DNA from: Salinarimonas sp051117315
Lineage (GTDB): Bacteria > Pseudomonadota > Alphaproteobacteria > Rhizobiales > Beijerinckiaceae
Assembly (NCBI GenBank): GCA_051117315.1
Contig: JBNPEA010000085.1
Span: forward strand, 1-30,489
Direction of reading: 5' to 3'
DNA length: 30,489 nt
A program made the translations under genes and the position numbers. The notes beneath the pieces were generated by a model, which made no database searches, was not told the DNA's origin, and saw only the letters and a program-made list of their open reading frames with translations. This document shows, piece by piece, positions 1 through 8,193 of this stretch. Each line of letters starts with the position of its first letter. The stretch's first letter is position 1.

Positions 1-337
1 AGGCCGTGGAGTCGTAGGAGGTGAAGGCGTTCTCCTGCCCGCCGAGCTCGGAGACCACCTTGGAGAAGGCGCCGGCCGGATTCTTCTCGGTGCCCTTGAA
101 CATCAGGTGCTCGAGGAAGTGGGCGATGCCGGAGACGCCGATCGGGTCGTCGGCGGAGCCGTTGCGGTACCAGACCATGTGCGTCGCCACCGGCACCCGC
201 CCGTCCGGCACGACGACGACGTCCATGCCGTTGTCGAGCGTGTAGGAATGAACCTGCGGGCCCTCCGCCGAGAAGTCGGGCCGGGCGCCGCCCCCCGGGG
301 CGTGGATCAGGGTCTGCGCGGTGGCGATGCGGGGCAT
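1..337 (-). CDS. M16 family zinc metallopeptidase, N-terminal part (gene continues past the left edge)
   Basis: The reading frame starts at ATG 337 and runs off the left edge, giving about 112 residues. It carries the inverted zinc motif HFLEH (His73, Glu76, His77) followed by LMFKGT, the hallmark of the pitrilysin/mitochondrial processing peptidase (M16) family; these enzymes cut peptides inside a clam-shell of four homologous domains. Only the first part of the first domain is visible, so the third zinc ligand lies outside. An AGGA-type ribosome site sits about 8 bases before the ATG, and no in-frame ATG, GTG or TTG occurs upstream as far as position 424, so no signal peptide is visible. 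Many Hyphomicrobiales carry two such genes side by side; whether that holds here cannot be seen. Confidence 0.93.
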   Translation of the reverse strand, partial: MPRIATAQTLIHAPGGGARPDFSAEGPQVHSYTLDNGMDVVVVPDGRVPVATHMVWYRNGSADDPIGVSGIAHFLEHLMFKGTEKNPAGAFSKVVSELGGQENAFTSYDSTA

Positions 338-419
338 GGGCGTCCTCGTGAGGGCGATGAGGCGGGATTTCCGCGGATGCGGCTTTCGGAAGGGGGCTTC
401 CGCGACGGTCGGCTCCGCG

Positions 420-425
420 AATATA
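420..425 (-). promoter_or_regulatory. candidate -10 element for the M16 peptidase gene
   Basis: The minus strand reads TATATT inside otherwise very GC-rich DNA, about 80 bases before the peptidase start. No convincing -35 hexamer is found 17 bases upstream (TTCTCG). The call rests on the -10 match and location only. Confidence 0.3.
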
Positions 426-517
426 GGCGCGCGGCGCGCCCGCGAGAAGGCGGCGCGGCGCGAGGAAGCAGGCCTCGTGCGCGCGATCACGCTCAGGGGA
501 GCCGCAGGCACTCGCGC

Positions 518-546
518 TTGATCGGCGGCAGGGGGCCGCCTACGTT
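518..546 (+). promoter_or_regulatory. candidate housekeeping promoter for trxA
   Basis: TTGATC (518-523) and TACGTT (541-546) are separated by exactly 17 bases and lie about 65 bases before the trxA start. The -35 matches TTGACA at four positions and the -10 matches TATAAT at three, which is ordinary for a GC-rich alphaproteobacterium but not proof. Confidence 0.4.
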
Positions 547-610
547 CCGCGCAGACGGTACACGACCCGAGGCGGGCGAGCCGCTTCATCGACCGAGAAA
601 GGGACCGCAG

Positions 611-931
611 ATGGCGACCATGAAGGTGACCGACCAGAGCTTCGAGACGGACGTGCTGAAGTCCGGCGAGCCGGTGGTCGTGGATTTCTGGGCCGAGTGG
701 TGCGGCCCGTGCCGCATGATCGGCCCGGCGCTCGAGGAGATCGCCGGCGACATGGCCGGCAAGGTCAAGATCGCCAAGATCAATGTCGACGAGAACCCGG
801 GAATCGCGGGCCAGCTCGGCATCCGCTCGATCCCGACGCTGATGATCTTCAAGGGCGGCGAGCTCGCCTCCCAGAAGGTGGGCGCGGCGCCCAAGGGCGA
901 CCTGCAGCGCTGGATCGAGGCGAACGTCTGA
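611..931 (+). CDS. trxA: thioredoxin
   Basis: A 106-residue protein of normal thioredoxin length. The active site WCGPC puts the redox pair at Cys31 and Cys34, and the cis-proline loop IPT is at residues 74-76, opposite the active site as in all thioredoxins. Together these identify a cytosolic protein-disulfide reductant that is re-reduced by thioredoxin reductase and supplies electrons to ribonucleotide reductase and methionine sulfoxide reductase among others. The start at 611 is supported by AAAGGGA six bases upstream; a second ATG three codons later lacks that spacing. No signal peptide is seen. The gene stands between a divergent M16 peptidase gene and hisF, with a strong hairpin downstream, so it is probably transcribed alone. 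Confidence 0.97.
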   Translation: MATMKVTDQSFETDVLKSGEPVVVDFWAEWCGPCRMIGPALEEIAGDMAGKVKIAKINVDENPGIAGQLGIRSIPTLMIFKGGELASQKVGAAPKGDLQRWIEANV

Positions 932-977
932 TCCCTCGGGCGCTTGACGGGCCTCTCGCCCCTCGCGCATGACTGAA

Positions 978-1003
978 CGCGGCCCGCCGCCCGGCGGGCC
1001 GCG
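978..1003 (+). terminator. hairpin between trxA and hisF
   Basis: An 11-base perfect stem with a four-base loop, starting 47 bases after the trxA stop. No T-run follows, so it could be a U-less terminator or an RNA 3'-end stabiliser. It ends 18 bases before the hisF start. Confidence 0.5.
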
Positions 1004-1021
1004 CCCGAGAGAGCCTGCGCG

Positions 1022-1798
1022 ATGCTCAAGACCCGCCTGATCCCCTGCCTCGACGTGAAGGACGGCCGTGTCGTCAAGGGCGTGCAGTTCGTCGACCTGC
1101 GCGACGCGGGCGATCCCGTCGAATGCGCCGTGGCTTACGACCGGGCCGGCGCCGACGAGCTGTGCTTCCTCGACATCACCGCGAGCCACGAGGACCGCGG
1201 CATCCTGCTCGACGTCGTCACCCGCACGGCGGAGGCCTGCTTCATGCCGCTCACGGTGGGCGGGGGGGTGCGCACGGTCGACGACATCCGCGCGCTGCTG
1301 CTGGCGGGCGCCGACAAGGTCTCGATCAACACCGCCGCCGTGGCCGACCGGGACTTCGTGCGCCGCGCCGCCGAGAAGTTCGGGGCGCAGTGCATCGTCG
1401 TGGCGATCGACGCCAAGCGGGTGTCGGACGACGGCGAGCCGCCGCGGTGGGAGATCTTCACCCACGGCGGCCGCAAGGCGACCGGCCTCGACGCCGTGGC
1501 CTACGCGCAGGAAGTCGTGACGCTCGGCGCCGGCGAGCTGCTCGTCACCTCGATGGACAAGGACGGCACCAAGTCCGGCTACGACGTCGCGCTGATGCGC
1601 GCCATCGCCGATGCCGTCTCCGTCCCGGTGATCGCGTCCGGCGGCGTCGGCACGCTCGACCACCTCGTCGCCGGCGTGCGCGACGGCCATGCGAGCGCGG
1701 TGCTCGCCGCCTCGATCTTCCATTTCGGCGAGCACACGATCGGCGAGGCCAAGCGCGCCATGGCGGACGCGGGCGTGCCCGTGCGGCTTGACGCATGA
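1022..1798 (+). CDS. hisF: imidazole glycerol phosphate synthase, cyclase subunit
   Basis: A 258-residue (beta/alpha)8-barrel protein that, with the glutaminase HisH, converts PRFAR and ammonia to imidazole glycerol phosphate and AICAR, linking histidine and purine synthesis. The two catalytic aspartates are visible: Asp11 in IPCLDVKDG and Asp130 in VVAIDAKRV. The phosphate-binding loops VGGGVR (79-84) and ASGGVG are intact and the length is that of the family. It is followed 25 bases later by hisE, the next-but-two step of the pathway; hisH and hisA are often just upstream of hisF in relatives but here trxA occupies that place, so they must lie elsewhere. Confidence 0.97.
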   Translation: MLKTRLIPCLDVKDGRVVKGVQFVDLRDAGDPVECAVAYDRAGADELCFLDITASHEDRGILLDVVTRTAEACFMPLTVGGGVRTVDDIRALLLAGADKVSINTAAVADRDFVRRAAEKFGAQCIVVAIDAKRVSDDGEPPRWEIFTHGGRKATGLDAVAYAQEVVTLGAGELLVTSMDKDGTKSGYDVALMRAIADAVSVPVIASGGVGTLDHLVAGVRDGHASAVLAASIFHFGEHTIGEAKRAMADAGVPVRLDA

Positions 1799-1823
1799 GG
1801 CGCGTCCTGCGGAGGCTGTCGCG

Positions 1824-2201
1824 ATGAGCGGCTTCACCTTGAGCGACCTGGAGCGCACCCTCGCCACGCGGGCGCAGGCCTCGCCGGAGGAGAGCTACAC
1901 GGCGCGTCTCGCCGCCGATCCGCAGCGCGCGGCCAAGAAGTTCGGGGAGGAGGCGGTGGAGGCCGTCATCGCCGGAGCGACCGGCGATGACGCGGCGCTC
2001 GTGTCCGAGAGCGCCGACGTGCTCTATCACCTGCTCGCGCTGCTCCTCGCCCGTCGCGTCCCGCTCGAGGCGGTCATGGCGGAGCTCGAGGCACGGACCG
2101 GGCGCTCCGGGCTCGTCGAGAAGGCGGCGCGGACGCGCGAGGGCGTACGCGCGGAAGACGGCGTCGCATATCCCGATTCGGACGAGGGAGGCCGCCCGTG
2201 A
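1824..2201 (+). CDS. hisE: phosphoribosyl-ATP pyrophosphatase
   Basis: A 125-residue stand-alone HisE that hydrolyses phosphoribosyl-ATP to phosphoribosyl-AMP, the second step of histidine synthesis. The MazG-like helical signature is clear: AAKKFGEEAVEAVIAG followed by an ESADVLYHLL segment that supplies the metal-binding acidic residues. GGAGG at 1811-1815 lies eight bases before the ATG and fixes the start. Its stop overlaps the coaA GTG start in the sequence GTGA, which implies translational coupling to pantothenate kinase, an arrangement repeatedly seen in Hyphomicrobiales. The separate HisI cyclohydrolase is not in this window. Confidence 0.96.
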   Translation: MSGFTLSDLERTLATRAQASPEESYTARLAADPQRAAKKFGEEAVEAVIAGATGDDAALVSESADVLYHLLALLLARRVPLEAVMAELEARTGRSGLVEKAARTREGVRAEDGVAYPDSDEGGRP

Positions 2202-3190
2202 CGCCGACCGATCCCGCCCAGCGCCAGACCCTGGCGGAGGCCGCCCGCGAGGGGACGATCTCGCCCTATCGCCGGTTCTCCCGGGCCGAATGGGCGCATC
2301 TGCGCGCCGACACGCCGCTGACCCTCACCGCGGAGGAGGTCGACCGGCTGCAGTCGCTCAACGACCCGATCTCGCTCGACGAGGTCATCGCCATCTATCT
2401 GCCGCTCTCGCGGCTGCTCTCGCTCTACGTCGCGGCGACGCAGGGCCTGTTCAAGGCGACGCAACGCTTCCTGCTCGCCGAGAACGAGGTGAAGTCGCCC
2501 TACATCATCGGCGTCGCGGGCTCGGTGGCGGTGGGCAAGTCGACGACGGCGCGCGTTCTCGAGGCCCTGCTGGCGCGCTGGCCGAACACGCCGAAGGTCA
2601 CGCTCGTCACGACCGACGGCTTCCTCCTGCCCAATGCCGAATTGAACCGCCTGGGGCTGATGGAGCGCAAGGGCTTTCCGGAGAGCTACGACACGGCGGC
2701 GCTCTTGCGCTTCCTCAACGCCATCAAGTCCGGCGAGAGCACCGTGCGCGCGCCGCTCTACTCGCACCTCGTCTACGACGTGGTGCCCGGCGAGGAGGTG
2801 GTGATCGAGCGGCCGGACATCCTCATCGTCGAGGGGCTGAACGTGCTGCAGCCCGCACGCCTGCCCAAGGACGGCACGGCGATCCCGTTCGTCTCGGACT
2901 TCTTCGACTTCTCGATCTATCTCGACGCGGACGAGGCGGACCTGCACCGCTGGTACGTCAACCGCTTCCTGCGCCTGCGCCACACGGCCTTCCGCGACCC
3001 GCGCTCGTTCTTCCGCCGCTACGCGGAGCTCGACGAGGCCAAGGCGATGGAGATCGCCGACGGGCTCTGGAACCGGATCAACCTGCCCAACCTGCGCGAG
3101 AACATCGTGCCCACGCGCCAACGCGCCAGCCTGATCCTCAAGAAGGGCGCGAGCCACCGCATCGAGGAGGTGCAGCTGCGGCGGTTGTGA
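2198..3190 (+). CDS. coaA: type I pantothenate kinase
   Basis: A 330-residue prokaryotic type I pantothenate kinase, the first and usually feedback-regulated step of coenzyme A synthesis (pantothenate to 4'-phosphopantothenate, using ATP). The P-loop GVAGSVAVGKST lies at residues 105-116 and is followed by TTDGFLLPNA, LMERKGFPESYD and IVEGLNVLQ, all characteristic of the CoaA/uridine-kinase fold. The start is GTG, shared with the hisE stop; no better start is available. Length agrees with the family (about 315-330). It ends a rightward run hisF-hisE-coaA, and faces clpX across a hairpin-rich gap. Confidence 0.97.
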   Translation: MTPTDPAQRQTLAEAAREGTISPYRRFSRAEWAHLRADTPLTLTAEEVDRLQSLNDPISLDEVIAIYLPLSRLLSLYVAATQGLFKATQRFLLAENEVKSPYIIGVAGSVAVGKSTTARVLEALLARWPNTPKVTLVTTDGFLLPNAELNRLGLMERKGFPESYDTAALLRFLNAIKSGESTVRAPLYSHLVYDVVPGEEVVIERPDILIVEGLNVLQPARLPKDGTAIPFVSDFFDFSIYLDADEADLHRWYVNRFLRLRHTAFRDPRSFFRRYAELDEAKAMEIADGLWNRINLPNLRENIVPTRQRASLILKKGASHRIEEVQLRRL

Positions 3191-3203
3191 CGCGGGTCGC
3201 GAT

Positions 3204-3240
3204 ACCGCCCCTCGGGGCGGTCGACGGCCGAAGGCCGTCG
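3204..3240. repeat. two adjacent hairpins after coaA
   Basis: Two neighbouring inverted repeats: 3204-3221 (eight-base arms ACCGCCCC and GGGGCGGT) and 3222-3240 (eight-base arms CGACGGCC and GGCCGTCG around GAA). They start 13 bases past the coaA stop and have no T-run. Confidence 0.6.
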
Positions 3241-3255
3241 GCTGGGGGCTGAACG

Positions 3256-3296
3256 CGGTGGGGGCGAAGCGCCGCTCGGCCGCTCGCCCCCAACCG
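3256..3296. repeat. imperfect inverted repeat in the coaA-clpX gap
   Basis: Arms 3256-3271 and 3281-3296 pair over about 15 positions with a bulged base, around a nine-base loop. It is the third of four inverted repeats in this 148-base intergenic region. Confidence 0.5.
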
Positions 3297-3313
3297 GGCC
3301 GCTACCGCGGCCC

Positions 3314-3334
3314 ACCTCCCCTGCGGGGAGGTTT
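3314..3334. terminator. hairpin at the convergent ends of coaA and clpX
   Basis: Eight-base perfect arms ACCTCCCC and GGGGAGGT enclose TGC. On the plus strand the stem runs into TTT, giving a short U-tail for coaA transcripts; on the minus strand the same stem begins seven bases after the clpX stop. It could therefore end transcription from both sides. Confidence 0.5.
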
Positions 3335-3338
3335 CGCC

Positions 3339-4604
<1,266 letters not shown>

Positions 4605-4803
4605 ATCCGATCTCCAATCCGAGCCCGCACCGCCGCAGTGCGAGCCGTTCTCATTCATATAGGCGGTGGGCTAACAAACGGTAGCCCCGTTCCCGCACCG
4701 GTCCGGGACGGCTCGGGGCCGGCTTCCGCCGGGGTCGATCGACGCTCCCGTTCGGCGGTCCGACACCATGCAAACACGCGCACGCGCCGTGATCAATAGG
4801 CCA

Positions 4804-4837
4804 GCGGGCGCGTGCGGCAATCGCCGCACGCGCCCGC
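4804..4837 (-). terminator. strong hairpin downstream of clpP
   Basis: A 15-base perfect GC-rich stem with a four-base loop, beginning 20 bases beyond the clpP stop. The minus-strand sequence after the stem is not U-rich, so it is either a U-less terminator or a stabilising 3' structure. It separates clpP from clpX. Confidence 0.6.
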
Positions 4838-4857
4838 CGACGACACCGCCCGACGGC

Positions 4858-5484
4858 TCAGGCGGGGGCCGACTCGGGACGCTGGGAGAGCACCTCGTCG
4901 ATGAGGCCGAACTCCTTGGCCGCGTCCGCCGTCATGAAGTAGTCGCGCTCGAGCGCGTTCTCGATGGCGGCGAGATCCTTGCCCGTGTGCTTCACGTAGA
5001 TCTCGTTGAGGCGCCGCTTCAGCGCCTCGATCTCGCGGGCGTGGATGAGGATGTCGGTCGCCTGGCCCTGGAAGCCGCCGGACGGCTGGTGGACCATGAT
5101 TCGCGCGTTCGGCAGCGCGAATCGGTGGCCGGTCGCGCCGGCGCACAGGAGCAGCGAGCCCATCGACGCCGCCTGGCCGACGCACAGGGTCGAGACCGGA
5201 TTGCGGATGAACTGCATCGTGTCGTAGATCGACAGGCCCGAGGTCACCACGCCGCCGGGCGAGTTGATGTAGAAGGAGATCTCCTTCTTCGGGTTCTCCG
5301 CCTCGAGATACAGGAGCTGGGCCACGATCAGCGAGGCCGAGTAGTCCTCGACCGGGCCCGTCATGAAGATGATGTTCTCGCGCAGGAGGCGCGAATAGAT
5401 GTCGAACGCGCGCTCGCCGCGGCTCGACTGCTCGACCACCATGGGCACGAGCGTGCTGTTGTAGACCTCGAGCGGATCTCTCAT
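4858..5484 (-). CDS. clpP: ATP-dependent Clp protease proteolytic subunit ClpP
   Basis: A 208-residue serine peptidase forming the double-heptamer chamber of the Clp protease. The catalytic triad is readable: Ser107 in GQAASMGS, His132 in MVHQPSGG and Asp181 in LERDYFM. The oligomer-forming segments FYINSPGG and the PNARIM strand are intact. Length is typical. Some alphaproteobacteria carry several clpP copies; the position between tig and clpX marks this as the main, housekeeping one. It follows tig by 88 bases on the same strand, with a hairpin in between, so read-through from tig is possible. Confidence 0.98.
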   Translation of the reverse strand: MRDPLEVYNSTLVPMVVEQSSRGERAFDIYSRLLRENIIFMTGPVEDYSASLIVAQLLYLEAENPKKEISFYINSPGGVVTSGLSIYDTMQFIRNPVSTLCVGQAASMGSLLLCAGATGHRFALPNARIMVHQPSGGFQGQATDILIHAREIEALKRRLNEIYVKHTGKDLAAIENALERDYFMTADAAKEFGLIDEVLSQRPESAPA

Positions 5485-5508
5485 CGTCTCACGGCTCCCG
5501 GTGAAGCT

Positions 5509-5532
5509 GGCCGCGCCCCCAGGGGCGCGGCC
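5509..5532. terminator. hairpin between tig and clpP
   Basis: Arms 5509-5519 and 5522-5532 are perfectly complementary (11 bases) with a two-base centre; in practice a ten-base stem with a tetraloop. It starts 40 bases past the tig stop and has no U-run. It may end or attenuate tig transcription ahead of clpP. Confidence 0.45.
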
Positions 5533-5572
5533 TCGTCGGATCTGTCGAAGGTGGGAGAGCGGGCGTCCGGGA

Positions 5573-7087
5573 TCAAGCCTCGCCGGGCTTGGCCTCGGGC
5601 GCGGGCTCGGGCGCGGGCTCGGACTCGGGCTCGGACTCGGGCTCGGACTTGGCCTCGGAGGCCTTGGCCTTGGCCTTGGCCTTGGCCTCGGACTTGGCCC
5701 CGGACTTGGCCTCGGGCGACTCGGCCTCGCCCTGGGCCTCCGCCTCGTCCTCGTCGGCGAAGAGCGACTCGCGGGTCACGCTCTCCTCGTTGACCGTCAC
5801 CTGCTCCAGGATGTGGTCGACGACCTTCTCCTCGAACAGCGGGGCGCGGATCTCGGCGAGCGCCTGGGGGTTCTTCTGGTAGTATTCCCAGACCTGCCGC
5901 TCCTGGCCCGGATACTGCCGGGCCCGAGCGACGAGACCCTGCGTCACCTCGTCGTCGGTGACCTTGATCTCGTTGGTCTCGCCGATCTGCGCGAGCACGA
6001 GGCCCAGTCGGACGCGGCGCTCGGCGATCTTGCGGTACTCCGCCTTCGCCTCGTCCTCGGTCGTCTTCTCGTCCTCGAAGGTGCGGCCCGAGCGCTGCAT
6101 GTCGGTCATGACCTGCTGCCAGACGCTCTGGAACTCCTGCTCCACGAGGGTCGGAGGCAGCTCGAAGGCGTACTTCTCGTCCAGCCGGTCGAGCAGCTCC
6201 TTCTTGACCTTGGCGCGCGAGCGCTGGTCGTAGTCCTTCTGGATGGCCTCGCGCAGGGCGTCGCGCAGGGCGTCCATGCCCTCCATGCCGAAGCCCTTGG
6301 CGAACTCGTCGTCGAAGCTCACCTCGCCCGCCGCCTGGACCTCCTTGACCGTGGTGGCGAAGCTCGCCTCCTTGCCGGCCAGGTGGGCCGCCGGGTAGGC
6401 CTCGGGGAAGGTCACGACGATGGTGCGCTCGTCGCCCGCCTTGGCGCCGACGAGCTGCTCCTCGAAGCCGGGGATGAAGCTGCCCGAGCCGATCTCGACC
6501 GTGACGCCCTCGCCCGCGCCGCCCTCGAAGGCCTCTCCGTCGATGGAGCCGACGAAGTCGACCACGACACGGTCACCGGACTCGGCGGCCTCGCCCTCGG
6601 CCTTCGCCGAGAACGGCTTCTGCTGGGCGGCCATGCGCGCCAGCGCCTCGTCCACCTCGGCGTCGGAGACCGGTGCCACCGGCTTCGTCACCGAGACGTC
6701 CGAGATGTCGACCAGCTCGAAGGTGGGCAGCACCTCGAGCGCGACCTTGAAGGCGAGATCGGACTTGGCGTCGAGCGCCTTCTCCATCTCGTCCTTGTCC
6801 TCGGGGAAGTCGTAGCGGGGCTGGTTCGCCAGCTTCAGCGCGTTCTCGTCGACGATTCTGCGCTCCGCCTCGGCGACCGCGTTCTGGACGACCTCGGCCA
6901 TGACCGAGCGGCCGTACAGCCGGCGCAGATGCGCCACCGGCACCTTGCCCGGGCGGAACCCGTTGATCTTCACGCGGTCCTTCAGGGTGGCGAGCTCGTC
7001 GCCGAGCCGCTTCTCGAGCTCGGAGGCCGGCAGGACCACCTGGAATTCCCGCTTCAACCCGTCCGACAGCGTCTCCGTCACCTGCAT
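5573..7087 (-). CDS. tig: trigger factor (ribosome-associated chaperone and peptidyl-prolyl isomerase)
   Basis: A 504-residue trigger factor. The N-terminal ribosome-docking domain shows the signature GFRPGKVP (43-50), the FKBP-type PPIase domain covers about residues 165-250 (starts SGDRVVVDFVG, ends FATTVKEV), and the helical C-terminal chaperone domain runs to about residue 440. Residues 445-504 are an additional low-complexity tail rich in Glu, Ala, Lys, Pro and Ser, which makes the protein some 70 residues longer than the E. coli form. The start MQVTETLSDG at 7087 is the conserved family N-terminus; the frame stays open upstream through the tRNA region, which is not coding. Gene order tig-clpP-clpX is conserved in many bacteria and couples nascent-chain folding with degradation. 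Confidence 0.97.
   Translation of the reverse strand: MQVTETLSDGLKREFQVVLPASELEKRLGDELATLKDRVKINGFRPGKVPVAHLRRLYGRSVMAEVVQNAVAEAERRIVDENALKLANQPRYDFPEDKDEMEKALDAKSDLAFKVALEVLPTFELVDISDVSVTKPVAPVSDAEVDEALARMAAQQKPFSAKAEGEAAESGDRVVVDFVGSIDGEAFEGGAGEGVTVEIGSGSFIPGFEEQLVGAKAGDERTIVVTFPEAYPAAHLAGKEASFATTVKEVQAAGEVSFDDEFAKGFGMEGMDALRDALREAIQKDYDQRSRAKVKKELLDRLDEKYAFELPPTLVEQEFQSVWQQVMTDMQRSGRTFEDEKTTEDEAKAEYRKIAERRVRLGLVLAQIGETNEIKVTDDEVTQGLVARARQYPGQERQVWEYYQKNPQALAEIRAPLFEEKVVDHILEQVTVNEESVTRESLFADEDEAEAQGEAESPEAKSGAKSEAKAKAKAKASEAKSEPESEPESEPAPEPAPEAKPGEA
5576..5755 (-). repeat. low-complexity tail of trigger factor built from short repeats
   Basis: Hexamer-like units (CCTTGG and GACTCGGGCTCG variants on the plus strand) encode alternating Ala-Lys and Ser-Glu-Pro-Glu stretches. 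The repeats are in frame with tig and close to its stop, so they alter tail length without breaking the protein. Confidence 0.8.
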
Positions 7088-7149
7088 CGCGTCTATCCGT
7101 TCTCGATCCTCGAATTGAGATTCGGCCGCCGAACGATCCGGGCGATCGG

Positions 7150-7168
7150 GGCGCGGCCTGGCCGCGCC
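7150..7168. repeat. short palindrome between the tRNA gene and tig
   Basis: GGCGCGGCC and GGCCGCGCC flank a single T. It could form a seven-base stem with a five-base loop in either transcript. It lies 44 bases past the tRNA 3' end and 63 bases before tig, so a role as the tRNA terminator or in the tig leader are both open. No U-run is present. Confidence 0.35.
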
Positions 7169-7211
7169 GCCCCATCGACCGGAAAGCTCCGGAAACCCCG
7201 ATCCGGCGGCT

Positions 7212-7296
7212 TGGTGCGGGCGGAGGGACTCGAACCCCCACGACTTTCGCCACCGGAACCTAAATCCGGCGCGTCTACCAATTCCGCCACGCCCGC
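7212..7296 (-). tRNA. tRNA-Leu (anticodon UAG)
   Basis: The minus strand folds as a class II tRNA with a long variable arm. The acceptor stem GCGGGCG pairs with CGCCCGC, the anticodon stem CCGGA/TCCGG encloses loop TTTAGGT with anticodon TAG, reading CUA (and by wobble other CUN) leucine codons, and the T-arm contains GGTTCGAGTCC. The CCA end is encoded (7212-7214). It is 85 bases with CCA, normal for tRNA-Leu. Confidence 0.97.
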
Positions 7297-7334
7297 GCCG
7301 CGGGGCGGCGTACCACCCCGCACCGGTTGGCGGC

Positions 7335-7340
7335 TCTATA
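7335..7340 (-). promoter_or_regulatory. candidate -10 element for the tRNA-Leu gene
   Basis: TATAGA on the minus strand, 39 bases before the mature tRNA 5' end, inside a GC-rich stretch. A TTGGTG sequence 19 bases upstream could be a loosely spaced -35. A leader of about 30 bases, removed by RNase P, would follow. Confidence 0.35.
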
Positions 7341-7389
7341 TCACGCCCGCTCGCCCGCGCACCAAAAAAATCGGTACTCGCACGCGCCC

Positions 7390-7533
7390 TCAGGCGTCGC
7401 GCAGGAGGGCCCAGAGCACGCAGGCCACGAACATGCCGCCGAGGACGAGCGTCGTCACCCCCTGGGAGGGGTTCGCCTGGGCGAACCACCAGCCGCCGCC
7501 ACCGGCGGCACCAATCATCAGAAAGTGCCTCAT
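7390..7533 (-). CDS. small hypothetical membrane protein (47 residues)
   Basis: A short frame starting MRHFLMIGAAGGGG with one clear hydrophobic segment near the C-terminus (about residues 24-44, VTTLVLGGMFVACVLWALL) and ending in RDA. GGGAGGA lies ten bases before the ATG. I recognise no family. The composition of the hydrophobic segment and the ribosome site favour a real gene over chance, but at this length in GC-rich DNA chance frames are common. It lies between the tRNA-Leu gene and the divergent globin gene. A run of seven Ts on the minus strand just after the stop might help to end transcription, though I see no stem before it. Confidence 0.5.
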   Translation of the reverse strand: MRHFLMIGAAGGGGWWFAQANPSQGVTTLVLGGMFVACVLWALLRDA

Positions 7534-7770
7534 TTCGGGACGATCCTCCCGTTCCGAGCCGGCCCGGCCGGCTCGGGAGGTGGCGGCGCAAGCCTCGTGC
7601 CCGCCGCCGTGCCCGTCGACACGCGGAACCCGGAGCGCCGCAGGGATGCCCGACAGGCGCCGGAGATGCGCGGCTGAAACCAATGAAACGCGTTCGCGCC
7701 CGAGGGAACACCGTGGCGACGTGCGGCGGCACCAGGATCGCTCGCGTGTCCACAGGAGCATTCACGCATC

Positions 7771-8193
7771 ATGACGCCCGACCAGATCGCCCTCGTCCGC
7801 GCCGGCTTTCGCCGCGCGGGCACCGACGCCGACGGCTTCGCCGCCGCCTTCTACGCCCGGCTGCTCTCCGCGAGCCCGGGCCTCGCGCCGCTCTTCGCGC
7901 AGACCGACATGGATGCGCAGCGCGGCAAGCTCGTCGCCGTCCTCGCCTTCGTGGTGAACGGGCTCGACCGACCCGAGACGATCCTCGATCCGGCGCGGGC
8001 GCTGGCCCGGCGGCACGTCGGCTACGGCGTCGAGGCGGCGCACTATCCGCTCGTCGGGGCCGCGCTCGTCGATGCGCTGGGCGAGCGCCTCGGCGACGCG
8101 TTCACGCACGAGGCCCGCGCCGCCTGGATCGCGGCCTACAGGCTCCTGTCGGGCGTGATGATCGCCGCAGCCGAGGACGCCCGCGCGGCGTGA
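7771..8193 (+). CDS. single-domain bacterial globin
   Basis: A 140-residue all-helical globin resembling the haem domain of flavohaemoglobins and Vitreoscilla haemoglobin. A candidate B10 tyrosine is Tyr28 (FYARLL), a candidate distal E7 glutamine is Gln50 (DAQRGKLVAVL) and the proximal haem-binding histidine is His82 in RRHVGYGVEAAHYPLVG, a stretch very close to that of Vitreoscilla haemoglobin. There is no FAD/NAD reductase domain, so it would need a separate reductase. The family binds oxygen and can dioxygenate nitric oxide; which applies here is inference. AGGAG lies 11 bases before the ATG. The 3' end overlaps the oppositely oriented sensor kinase gene by 58 bases. Confidence 0.9.
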   Translation: MTPDQIALVRAGFRRAGTDADGFAAAFYARLLSASPGLAPLFAQTDMDAQRGKLVAVLAFVVNGLDRPETILDPARALARRHVGYGVEAAHYPLVGAALVDALGERLGDAFTHEARAAWIAAYRLLSGVMIAAAEDARAA

